From: Madurella fahalii
Lineage: Eukaryota; Ascomycota; Sordariomycetes; Sordariales
Length of the DNA: 64,000 nt
Direction: 5' to 3'
Assembly (NCBI GenBank): GCA_029876055.1
Contig: CM056874.1
Coordinates: 6,448,001-6,512,000, forward strand
Of the stretch, positions 1 to 10,470 are shown piece by piece. The notes below the pieces were generated by a model. It searched no databases and had not been told where the DNA came from. It saw only the letters and a list, made by a program, of their open reading frames with translations. The stretch's first letter is position 1; the number at the start of each line of letters is the position of its first letter. The position numbers and the translations under genes are program-made.

Positions 1-988
1 CCACAAGCAGCTAGGGTCCGGCGCAAATCAGCTGTTCCGGTCGAATCAGCTCGGTCTGAAAATTCCGACCGCTGAAAGACGAACATGACCGATATATTGA
101 ACGCCGCATGCGGTACGCAGGACGCACGAAGGAATAGACGCATCGAGGCGTCAGCTCGGCCATGTGGCATTCCGGTACTGCACGGGGCTTGCTCGCTCCA
201 TTGCTCATGATTGGCTGTGCCTCCGAACCCCTGTGTCCACATCAACGCCAGCTCCAGCTTGTCGGGACCGGTGGCGCCATTCGGTCCCCGGCTGAGCACC
301 TATCATTGGAGAGATTGCCTTGTCTGTCTTACGACTCCGATCAGCTGGGAGAGCAAAAGGTACAAACCCCCAGACTTTCGGAAGTACCATGATGTATACC
401 TTACCCGTGCAGTGGGCGTCAAATGCGCCAAGCGGGCGCCAGCACGTGGGTTGTGATATCAGGAGGCGATAACTGTTTGTCCGCAGTGTGGGCTACTATG
501 CCCAGGAAAGCATTCGGAAAGCTGAGCTCTCAGCGCAATCCAATGCGAGTAATCGAAAGACCGACATGGGATGAACTCTGCACATAACGTGGAGAATGAC
601 GCTTGTTGCACGCTACACAGCGGGTAGGTAGAACCGAATCCGCTGGCTTGACGGTCAAGGTTGTGAGTATAGACGCTCGATAAGAATCAACCATGTATCC
701 TGCATGATTTCCGCCCCTTATGCCGAATGACAATCCACTACATCGTAATCCTCAGCGCGCACGCGAAATATAACATAAGGCAAGCAGGTATGTACATGTA
801 CAATAATTAGTTGACCCACAGTTAGGCCAATAGCGAAGCACCATACAAATCAAGTTTGACTCTTTGAACGACCGACATCAGTTGCAATGAAATAAAACAC
901 ACTTCTTTATTAGAACGAGGACCTTTCCTTGCTTCCCAGATCAGCGTCCCACTGCATCAACCCGTCCCCAGATCAGAACGGACCAGCT
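1..988. other. Intergenic, no gene recognised
   Basis: Only short overlapping ORFs on both strands, none with a recognisable domain, clear codon bias or supported splice sites. The right end is the 3' flank of the minus-strand gene that stops at 989. Confidence 0.6.
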
Positions 989-1882
989 CTAACCCGAACT
1001 TGGAAACCCGAGCCTTTCGGCCCTCGTCACTGCATCCTCCAGTCCAGCCTGCTGCCTCGCAATCGTCTCCCTCATCAACCCGATATTCGCCTGCAGCCGT
1101 TGTGTCTCCCGCTCTAGCGCCCCTCGTTCGTGGTCCAGCAGCATCAGGCGCCGCTGCGACATCTCCATGACCTCGGTCCTGCACCGCTCCCACGCCTCCC
1201 GCCTGATCCGCTCCGACGCAGCCCGCGGGTCGATTCCATGCGGGAGAACACCGCCCAGCCTGGTGCCGGGCCTATCGCCCGATGGGTTGGCCGACGCCGA
1301 GTCGGATTTGTGTCGCGCGTGACCTCGCGGTCTCGGCTTTGGTTCTGGCCTGGCCGGTTTCTTGGACGAAGCAGCCCTCGAGTCTTTGCCGCTCCCTCTC
1401 CCCTTGACCTTGGACGGGTGGTCTGGCGCAGGTAATCTGGCACCCGCGTCGAACGATGAGCTTGGTCGGCGCATGTCGGCCGGTCTTTGTGAGGAAGGGA
1501 TGGCCGAACCGAAGGATGCGAGTCCGTTTTCCGCCGAGGCTGTCCCTGTCAATATGGGAGATGGGATTTCGGACAGCGGGGACGGTAGCGGCTGGTTGCT
1601 GGGGCTCCAGGCGTCGTTTGAGGGCGGCCCTCCAGGGGAGATGGGCCAAATCGGTGGGTACGGCTCTAAGCTTGGGGATGCAGTAGCGGAGGGATCCCAC
1701 AAGGCCCCATTGTCTGTCCAACCCATTTCGTTTGATGTGTTGTCGAACAATGTGGGAGAGTCATACGGCATCAGAGACCCAGCCCCGGGCCACATGCCGC
1801 CGGGATTTGGGAGGGCATGGTGCTCGGGCTCGTTGGTCCATGGGATATACTCCAACCCGTTCTGGGGATATGGTTGATACAT
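989..1882 (-). CDS. Hypothetical low-complexity protein with C-terminal coiled coil
   Basis: An uninterrupted ATG-to-stop frame of 297 codons. Roughly residues 1-130 are rich in Pro, Ser, Asn and Gly, with PPxxP-like stretches typical of disordered fungal regulators. Residues about 150-205 are strongly basic (Lys/Arg/Pro) and could hold a nuclear localisation signal. Residues about 220-290 form a predicted long amphipathic helix, opening with RAASERIRREAWERC and continuing through heptad-like Leu/Met/Ile spacing (RLMLLDHERGALERE). This basic-then-coiled layout recalls a bZIP protein, but the canonical NxxAAxxCR basic-region signature is absent, so I do not call it a transcription factor. The C-rich third positions support real coding. 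No intron is needed. It has no functional link to the cellulase on the opposite strand. It could also be a structural coiled-coil protein; function unknown. Confidence 0.7.
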   Translation of the reverse strand: MYQPYPQNGLEYIPWTNEPEHHALPNPGGMWPGAGSLMPYDSPTLFDNTSNEMGWTDNGALWDPSATASPSLEPYPPIWPISPGGPPSNDAWSPSNQPLPSPLSEIPSPILTGTASAENGLASFGSAIPSSQRPADMRRPSSSFDAGARLPAPDHPSKVKGRGSGKDSRAASSKKPARPEPKPRPRGHARHKSDSASANPSGDRPGTRLGGVLPHGIDPRAASERIRREAWERCRTEVMEMSQRRLMLLDHERGALERETQRLQANIGLMRETIARQQAGLEDAVTRAERLGFPSSG

Positions 1883-4821
1883 CGGTGTCTAAGAGAACGG
1901 TTAACCTTGTCCAAGTCCATATGATCCGATGTTGCCAACTTCAAAAAGTATTTACATTTGTGTTTTCCATTGTGTGTCGTCGACTCTTGAAGATAATATT
2001 CAGGTCTTGCGTGACACGGGAGCTCAGTGTATCTGAGTCAATCCAAGTGGTAAAGCCGTCCATTAATAGCTTGAAGGGTTTATGGTGTTGACCTTGGTGG
2101 TACTGCGTGACGTGATAAGGGGATGGGTAACTTGGCTTGCTGTGGCAGGGCACCCCAGCCTATGACGCAGCCCCGCAGAAATGATCGAAGATCTCGAGCG
2201 ACACCAACACCCTGCATCCCAGCGGACAGCCAGCGCCCATCATTTATGTTTTGAGCCCCAGCCGATTGAGCACCGACTCGGCATCGTTTTCTCGCACGAC
2301 CCGAGCCGTGAACCGTCTCATTTGGAAGGTACTTGGCGTGTTGATACACGAGGTATTGGGAATTCCTTGCGCTGACCTGCTGCAGAAGAGAACTCCATCC
2401 CTCTGCAGCCTGCGGGCGCATCCCGCCCCTGTTATTGGGCCTTGGCGCATGCGGCCACGCCTTTGCAGTGGCGTTCCGCATCGGCGCGAAGCAGCAGAGT
2501 TTGCTGCCGAGCTCAGCTGTCAATTCCGTCTTCTGCCGGCGACATGTCCGGTCCGCATATGCCGTCCTCGGATTGGTGGGAAGCGCCCGACCAAAAGTGC
2601 GGAGGCGGTTCTAGACCGTGTGGAATCTGCTGCTCCTCAGCTCAATTGCAACGATTCCAATCGCCCGCCGCTGCGCCGTTTGAGCACAGTTCGTGTTGGC
2701 CACTGCGGATTTACATCTCTTGAGACCTGTATTTTCCGAACTCCGGGGTGTGTCGCTAACCTTTGCCATTTTCAGTTTTGATTCCAATTCCGGAACATCA
2801 TGATTCAAGTTCCTAGAGGTCAGGATCGTGCACGTGTCAATCTAGTGGACATTGCCATTTATCATCACATGCTACCTGAGGAAACTGTAATTCGTAGAAT
2901 GAGTTTGGGCGGGGGGTTGCGGGGGTTTTGTTGGCTTAGATGAGGAAAGTCCCAGGCAATTGTCACAACTGAAGTTACCTCACTCCATTGCGCACCGGAA
3001 ACCAGAGAAGCAAAGGAGTTTCGTGCAAACCTCATGCACCCTACCGGCTGGCTCCTTGGGTGCCATGATCGGTTCCTTGCATATACGCCCTCGTTTACAA
3101 ATTGATGATAGGCCGTACGAAGACGAGGGAGATTTGTACGAATGGGTTTAGACGCGAAAGTCGTACGGTCGAATACAGACCATTCGAGTTATTTAAGTCG
3201 GGTATCAGGTAGTATCCACCTCTCCGGTGCCTTGTCTGTCCGTTCATGGACGTTCATGACGAATGGTCTGCCCGATTCCACTAGTCCCACCACATGAACT
3301 GTACCTGCGGTCCGTAGGAGGAAGGTGTGTTCTATCGGACACCCGGCTCTGCCGAGCATACCTGAAATATTTCCATTCGTACGACGGGACGAAATGCACT
3401 CGTTTGGTGACTCATGTATCATCTAATTCTCGCTGAATTAAAGTCATGAGGCATTGTTCAAGAGATTTCTTTGATCGAGATTTTATGGTTGTGCGAGCAT
3501 TTACAGCTACTGCAGCATATTAATACATTCACTTTGACCTTTCAAGCATTAGGTATCAATGCAGGTCCTCAACGGGCGACGAGAACCAATTGACCTTCAG
3601 TTGCTCATTAGTTTTGGAAGCTTTGAGGTCGGGGCATTGCGCCTGCTTGCATATCCCGACAGGATCTGGTATTAGGTACCTGAACTCTATGTGCTGAATG
3701 ACTGCAACTGCCTCCCTTACTCGAACACGCAGTTGCCTGTCATAGTATACATCCCCATGCTGGCCTCTCGAGCACTCAATGGCGACGTAGGAGCGCGGTG
3801 TGTTACGCTGTACACAATACTCGATACCCGTTCAAATTCGGCACCCTCCTTGAACCACAAACCATTTCAGTCGCCCTCGCAGCTGCCCCGGGGCCATAGA
3901 TGGTTGCTTGTGCGATCACTGCGTTATACGACCGATAGAAATGAAGCGTACCCGTACCGCCAGGCGACGAGGAAAGCTCAGTTGGAGGATCTAAAGTCTA
4001 ATAACACTCGGAGTAACGAAATAGAACCTCGTCGAAAGCCATCAAATAACCAAGATTCTTTCAACTCAGCTGACGGCTTGGTACTAATCAGCTTAGAATT
4101 ATAGAAAGGCCCTTTCATCATAGCAGTCAATTCCTTCATCGCAATCGCGATAGGATTAGAAGTGTAGCAAGATAAATGTAAAACTGCAGTCTGCGTTTCA
4201 GCAGCCGTGAGAACTTCACAAGATACTTATCGGACTAGACCGTGGTCTTGGTGGGCGGGCGTATCTACCAAACATGATGAACGGACTGCCTCCATCCGTC
4301 CCCATAACCGGGCCAGTTTCGGACCGCTAAACCAGCGATCCACCGGGTTTCTCCCTCAGCGACTTGAAATCATGCCATGTCCTACCATCAGAGGAGGCGC
4401 GGTTTTAGGGCGGCCCGACAAAGATCGAGTTTAATCCAATTCCGGAACCCGGGTCGGCTCCTGCCGCCCTCCCATTCGCCGATCTGGGAACTTCGGCGGG
4501 CCTGTCTCCTTGCAGTGGCTCCCACGATCTCCCAAGATCCTTGATTTTGCAGACATCCGAGCGTTCGTGTTGCAACGCTGCCCCGCAATTCAAGGCATGT
4601 TTCCCCGGAATTGGAGAGGTTTCGATGGCAAATCCTTGGTGTTGGAAGAGACGTATGGGCTGGCAGGCTTGAGCCGCATTCTCGCTTCTGACCGACATGA
4701 ACTCACCAGCTCGACCATGCCGACTATAAAAGGTCCAGGCCCGCATCTTCAAGGCTCCCTCCCATGAGCGTGCGTTGCTCAATCACTTCCGGACCATCAT
4801 TCATCAAGTAGCAAGCTAAGC
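1883..4821. other. Intergenic, upstream region of the endoglucanase gene
   Basis: About 2.9 kb with no supported gene. Short ORFs occur on both strands (for example 2080-2523 minus and 3691-4104 plus) but lack domains, codon bias and splice logic. The last several hundred bases presumably carry the promoter of the GH5 gene that starts at 4822. Confidence 0.55.
4725..4732 (+). promoter_or_regulatory. TATA box of the GH5 endoglucanase gene
   Basis: TATAAAAG lies about 90 bp upstream of the ATG at 4822, followed by pyrimidine-rich leader sequence. The spacing suits a strongly expressed fungal secreted-enzyme gene. No experimental start site is known here. Confidence 0.65.
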
Positions 4822-6143
4822 ATGAAGTCCTCAGTTCTCGCCGGCGTTCTCGCCACCGGCGCTGTGGCTCAGAACGGGCCGTGGCAGCAGTGCGGCGGTG
4901 TCAACTTCCAGGGATCGACTGCCTGTGTCTCAGGCTACACCTGCGTCTACGTAAACGACTGGTATAGCCAATGCCAGCCGGGGGCGGCCTCACCTACTAC
5001 CATAGTGACCTCAACCACGCGGTCCGTCCCTAGTTCTACTGCCTCTAGTAGCCCTGGCACCGGCAGCGGAAAGTTCAAGTGGTTTGGCGTCAACCAGTCA
5101 GGCGCCGAGTTTGGAAAGGGCATCTTCCCCGGCAGGTGGGGCACCGCGTTCATCTTCCCGGACAATGGGGCCATCCAGGTAAAGAACTTGAAGAACTACG
5201 ATTCCACCACTTACCTTGGCTTCTAGTGCTGTACTAGCTCGCTGAAATGTGGCTGCTAACAACATCTAGGCTTTGGTCGGCCAGGGCTACAATACCTTTC
5301 GGGTTGCTTTCTCCATGGAGCGCCTGGTTCCCAACACGCTGACTTCGTCTTTTGACGCGGGGTACCTCAAGAACCTGACCGACTCGGTCAACTACATCAC
5401 CAACGCCGGGGCGTGGGTGGTCCTGGACCCGCACAACTTTGGCCGCTACTACGACAAGGTCATCACCGACACGGCGGCCTTCCGGACCTTCTGGACCAAC
5501 GTGGGCAGGCACTTCGCCGCGAACGCGCGCGTCATCTTCGACACCAACAACGAGTATCACACGATGGACCAGGCGCTGGTGCTCAGCCTCAACCAGGCGG
5601 CCATCGACGGCGTGCGCGCCGCCGGCGCCACCTCGCAGTACATCTGGGTCGAGGGCAACTCGTGGACGGGCGCGTGGACCTGGAACACGACCAACGACAA
5701 CCTCAAGGCGCTGGCGGACCCGCAGGACAGGCTCGTCTACCAGATGCACCAGTACCTGGACAGCGACGGCTCCGGCACCAGCGACACGTGCGTTAGCGCC
5801 CAGATTGGCGTCCAGCGCGTCGTCGGCGCGACCGCCTGGCTGCGCGCCAACGGCAAGATGGGCGTGCTGGGCGAGTTCGCCGGCGGCGCCAATGGCGTCT
5901 GCCAGGCGGCGGTGACGGGACTGCTTGATCATCTTCAGGCGAACAGTGATGTGTGGGCTGGCGCGCTCTGGTGGGCGGGTGGTCCGTGGTGGGGGGACTG
6001 TGAGTTTTATGGCACTTAGTACTTTTTGGCTATCCGCGGGTATGCACGACTAACTTCCGGTTGCAGATATCTTTAGCTTCGAGCCCCCTTCCGGAACTGG
6101 GTACACCAACTACAACTCGATCCTCCGGAGGTACGCTCCGTGA
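4822..6143 (+). CDS. Secreted endo-beta-1,4-glucanase, CBM1 plus GH5 (subfamily 5 type)
   Basis: It hydrolyses internal beta-1,4 bonds of cellulose outside the cell. Three exons (4822-5178, 5270-5999, 6067-6143) give 387 residues. The introns 5179-5269 and 6000-6066 have GT..AG ends and CTAAC-type branch sites, and the joined frame continues family sequence exactly. Residues 1-16 are a short signal peptide ending ...TGAVA. Residues about 18-53 are a family 1 cellulose-binding module with the usual cysteines and aromatic face (WQQCGG, YSQCQPG). Residues about 55-84 are a Ser/Thr linker. The GH5 barrel fills the rest. The acid/base is Glu214 in DTNNEYH and the nucleophile is Glu321 in GVLGEFAGG; DPHNFGRYY and MHQYLDSDGSGTS are also conserved. 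It resembles Thermoascus Cel5A and Myceliophthora-type EG2 (from memory). Length and catalytic residues look complete, so it should be functional. Confidence 0.96.
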
Positions 6144-7139
6144 AGGCTGGGATTAGTAGGCAGACGAGGATTGCGATGGTCGCAAGACGGGGTCGAGCGG
6201 GTGATCTTGGGGCCTCTGATTTGTTGTATATACTTATGCGTTGCCAACTCGTCTTCTCTGTGGGAGATGCGATGCGCGAGTTCGAAACACATTAAATATC
6301 AAAATACGGTATATTACTCGTTCAACTTCTCATTCGTTCCTAGCTTCCAATTCAAATGTCGCCTCCCTGGCTTCGCGCCTATCCCATGATCTCTCTCGCT
6401 GTTTTTGCCTCGAACCGCGCGAACCGCGTAGAGAGCATCTCACTATGTAGGTTCGAGAAGGGGCAATGACTGCTCTCAAGCAGAGCCTAGTTGCTGTGCC
6501 ATTCCTTGTTGGTAAGACAGGGGCAGTGCGTTGTCGATAGCAGGGCAGATATAAGAGCAGTTAATGCCGTTAGCCCAGAGCTCACAGGCAAATAGCGCCG
6601 GGAATAGAGCAGCCGAGGTCCACGTGGGTTGTGTGGCCCAGTACTGTTGATCTGCGGGCGACATATCGAGGTTGCCCTAGGCACGGTTGCCTTTGGTGTA
6701 GTGCGTTAGCAACCGGAGGAAGCAGCTGCATATGCTATCTTCTGACAGTTACCTAAGTACTTCACTCAGGACCCTCATACGGTAGTTATAAAGTACCTTA
6801 TACAATATATCCATGTACATAACAGCTTTCACAGCTAAGTAACTAAAACTTCTCTATATAAATATCTTTGGTTTACCTGCATTTTACTCATCCTCTAGTA
6901 TTGACCCCGCCGTGATAGGTAGACAGAGATCGGTAAGAAAGCGGTGAACCGGGCTAAGGTACTTACCCATTGTTGTAAGCTAAGCCTCCTAACCGAAGCG
7001 AGCCAGTCAATCTCATCAGCATGCACTTTCTTGTGGTTTGGTTTCACAATGCTCATCTAGGCCAGCATACCCCTAAAGTGGCAGCTGCAAGTGAGCCCCA
7101 TGAAAGCTCCGAACACAAATCTCATCAGTCAATAGCCAT
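6144..7139. other. Intergenic between endoglucanase and APH-like pseudogene
   Basis: Convergent 3' flanks of the two neighbouring genes. An AT-rich patch with several TATATA runs lies at about 6720-6900. No ORF shows coding character. Confidence 0.6.
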
Positions 7140-8624
7140 CTACCCGTCAGCATTCTGACTACTATCTGATAAGATTTCCTGGATCCAATTAATCCGTCTC
7201 TTGGCCCTGTTCAGTGAATTGTTCAGCTCACCCACCCCCTGAATGAAGTAGTGCTTGGCGTTATCGATCCGAGAGGAGGGTTCCCAGTCTTTCCAACCTA
7301 GACTTGCGAGCTTCTCGTCAAACCGAGACCGGAGAAGCCGCAGTTCCCAGCGATCACGACTGGCCACCATGGCACCGTTGTAATTTTCATCCTCCTCGTC
7401 GTACGTTCCGGGCACGGGAGGCTCTCGCTCATCTAGCGGGTCATCTGCCTTGAATAAAAGAGGATAGTCTCTGCCGTACCAGTCGGGGACGGTCATGGCA
7501 GTCTCCCAGTCGATGATGGCCGTCATCTTGAATGTATCGGCATCAACAAGGATGTTGGCATCTCGCAAGTCGCTGTGATGAAGAGAGAACCGAGCAGCGA
7601 GCGGGTGCGAGTGGGCCGAATTATCATAAATCCGATCAGATTCCTGACTACTGCCCACGGGCGCGTCACGGGGCTTGATATCGGACCTAACGCCGCGCAT
7701 GGGAGGCTCCTCAAGAGGGAGAACCGTAGGTAGAAGTGATACATAGTCGTCACACACTTCCATCAGCTCCTCATAGGCGTCCAGGAAATCATCCTCGTCG
7801 TCGAGTTCCAACTCGTCTTCGACCAGCTCTGTCCAGTCTGTGGTCTGGTGGGCTGGCGTCATTCCATCCTTATCCTCCAGCAATGCCTTAGCCATGCGCG
7901 CGACCTCTCTCTCAACCTGAATCAAGGACGCCAACCAACTGTGACACGACACGTAGGGACCACGGTGACAATCTAGATAGCGGCGTCGACCAGCGAAGAA
8001 AGCGCCATCGATACAGGGTCCCACGTGAAATGTGAGATTGCCCGCGTCGCCTGCCATTACCTCGCCAGGCGTGCTGTCGCTGAGATAGAGGGATCCGATC
8101 TCACGAAACTTGAGGTTCGGACTCCAGAGCTGCGAGAGAATGACGGCGAGCTCATCGGCCAAATCTAGCTTCTTCTCCCAGGGCATTTGACGCCAGACTT
8201 CTCGCAGCTCGACGCCCGGCTGTTTTTCGATGAGGCACCACTCGTACCCTAGCTCGTTGTCTGCAGACGAGTTCTAGGCTATGGGCCTTGCAGTCGGGAT
8301 TCTGGTGTGCTGCCTCAGGAAGTGAAGCGTGGCCATTTCGCTCTCCAATTTCAGGCGCGGATCCACAGCGATGGCCACGCGGAACAGATACGAGATGGGC
8401 CATGAGGGATGTTTGACCTCGTAAACCTTGTGGCGCGCGCCGTCGGCGGAGAATTCAACGCTGAATTGGTCCTTCGCTTGATGGCCGTCCCCAAGCCGCG
8501 ACAAGGTCAACCTCACGATGTTCTCAATGATGGGTATCTTGGGCTCGGATGGCCAGATCGGGTATGAATCATTGCCTGCCGTCCATCTGAGGCGATCGTC
8601 CGGGAGATAATGCGCCCACGACAT
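7140..8624 (-). pseudogene. APH-family phosphotransferase-like gene with a premature stop
   Basis: The frame spans 495 codons from ATG at 8624 to the stop at 7140-7142, broken by a single in-frame TAG at 8274-8276 (codon 117). Sequence on both sides is collinear with fungal proteins of the aminoglycoside/hydroxyurea phosphotransferase fold: FSADGARHKVYEV and YLFRVAIAVDP (N lobe), then NELGYEWCLIEK after the stop, HHSDLRDANILVD (catalytic HxDxxxxN type) and IIDWETA (metal-binding Asp). Relatives usually have Trp or Tyr before the conserved D/N-S-S, so TGG to TAG is the simplest history. No GT..AG pair nearby would remove the TAG in frame. The substrate of these fungal proteins is generally unknown. 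Truncated product or dead gene is most likely; readthrough or sequencing error are alternatives. Codon use elsewhere is still coding-like, so the lesion looks recent. Confidence 0.85.
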
Positions 8625-9399
8625 CGAATCTAGGCGACGGCGAGCCTTGGGTGGGAGTTTTGGTGTGCGATTAAAGAGCTGATGAGAAATGAAGTGACAG
8701 AAGGCAGCGGGGGTGGATTTTGTACCAGCTCAGGTCACGTGGTGCTTGTTGCAAAGAAATATCGATGTGTCCGGGATCTCAGAATGAGAAGCTTGTTCCC
8801 GAGTCAACAAAGAGGGGTTTCTCACCAGGTGAGTGTTTATTACAGCTGCAAGAGAACACGCAACATAAAATTATCCCAAACCGACCACAATCGTATCGAT
8901 ACTGTAATTGGGGACAAGGCTCTACAGATCCAAAGAGACCACCGTCGACGCCACGAAGATTCCCCATGTCATAAGAGACGATCAAAGCATTTACAGACCC
9001 AAAACAAAGAAACAAAACGTAAAAGAAAAGCAACTTGGAAGCTTCGAGGTGAGAGATGATGAGGGGTAGATGACAGCGAGCCGCTGCATCTCCTCGGAAA
9101 GGGACGCGGTGCTGCGGGTTATTCGATTTCTTATCCAGTCGTTTTTGGGTTTACGTCCCCGCTTCATCACAACACCTCTCCGTGTGTCGTACAGCATGCC
9201 AAGGAGCCGACGACACGCCCGCTTTGCCATGCATCTTCCGCCAATAAACAAGAGGGCAAGAGTCGTGCTACAGAAGCTGAACACACGATGCACTCCCACC
9301 GTATGCTTGTCGGTTGCCCCAACCATAAAGTTGACTCGTAGAATGCTCTATTCACTCGAGCCAGGAGAGTCTATACCCCGCAATATCGAGAGATTAGTA
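8625..9399. other. Intergenic, no gene recognised
   Basis: 5' flank of the APH-like gene followed by unassigned sequence. Short ORFs at 8682-9414 on both strands have no recognisable content. Confidence 0.5.
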
Positions 9400-10470
9400 A
9401 TTAAATACGTTTAAGTCTTTTTATATCTGTCTCTACTTTTGTCTGACTGCGAGTACTCGTTCTCGAACCCCCTAGTAGCCGTCTAGGCCTAGGACTGTCT
9501 TCAGCTAAACGCCTTTACTATATCAGTTTGAACCTTAGCTATACTTAAGTATACCTTCCTAAAAGAAGTTACTATAGTAGTTTCTTAACGAAATTAATAA
9601 TAGCAAACTTATAAATATATACGAAAAAGAATATTCTATAGCTACCGATATGGAAATTGGATTTCGCCTGGATTACTAAGGGGTAAGTATTCCTTTTAAG
9701 GTTAGATAAACCAGCTATCCGGCTCGAGTCGGAATTAATCACCTAGACTCATTTAGATGAACTCGGATCCGTAAGAGGCGCCGTATATCCATCGCTTATA
9801 TGTATAGCCGGTCGGCTCAAGCAAGAGTAAATCGAAGTCGAAGAGAAGTACGAATATATAGAGCAATTCCGGCATTCTTACCCGCTATTATACAAGTAAC
9901 GAAGTACCTGCCGAGTAGATCCGAATCGCTTTTATAAAAAGTTTTGAAGAGGTGGAAGCTCCGGATAAGGCGAAGAGTAAATAGCATATTATTGCCTATA
10001 CGCTGCTAAAGTGAACCGAGGATCAAGTAAGGGAGGGATAATTGTCCTTGATGTTACTCCTTTTAGAGACCGAGCAGGACAGATACTTTTCTAAACCTAT
10101 AGTCTCGAATCTTGGATTTCAAGTAATCTAATTAGGTAGGTAGTTCAATAGATCAGGTCGATATATTCTCAGCTAGTTATATTCGATTCGGACTATCTAT
10201 ATAATTTCTTTAATCAGATAAACGATCTTATTAATAAGACGTTATTATAGACGAAATGGTATTAATTACCTTAAGTAGTGTACTTACCTAGGTATCCTCC
10301 TTAATATTCTTAGGGTTAATCTTTAATAGTTACGCTCTCCAAATAATATAATTTTGTTCTTGGAATCCCTTATTCCTTTTCTTTTCTTTAGGTTTAATTT
10401 ACCTTACTTTAGTCATTTCGCGATAGTGCTAGAACGAAGTAATATCGAGTCGCCTCTTAGCATTCCATTT
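9400..10470. repeat. AT-rich relic with RIP-type signature
   Basis: This stretch has essentially no ORF and is visibly AT-richer than its flanks. In 9541-9600 I count no CpA, no TpG and about twelve TpA, the dinucleotide shift left by repeat-induced point mutation (CpA to TpA on both strands). Neighbouring lines show the same trend. The edges are gradual, roughly 9400 and 10470. It is most likely a dead transposon fragment; no terminal repeats, target-site duplication or translatable polyprotein could be recognised, so the element class is unknown. Confidence 0.7.

Noticed and set aside
2080..2523. A 147-codon minus-strand ORF
   Set aside because: No domain, no start context, and overlapped by plus-strand ORFs of equal quality.
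4205..4821. Possible carbon-source regulator sites (GGCAAA or GGCTGG type) before the endoglucanase
   Set aside because: Single short hexamers such as GGCAAA near 4628 occur by chance too often, and no paired or spaced arrangement was seen.
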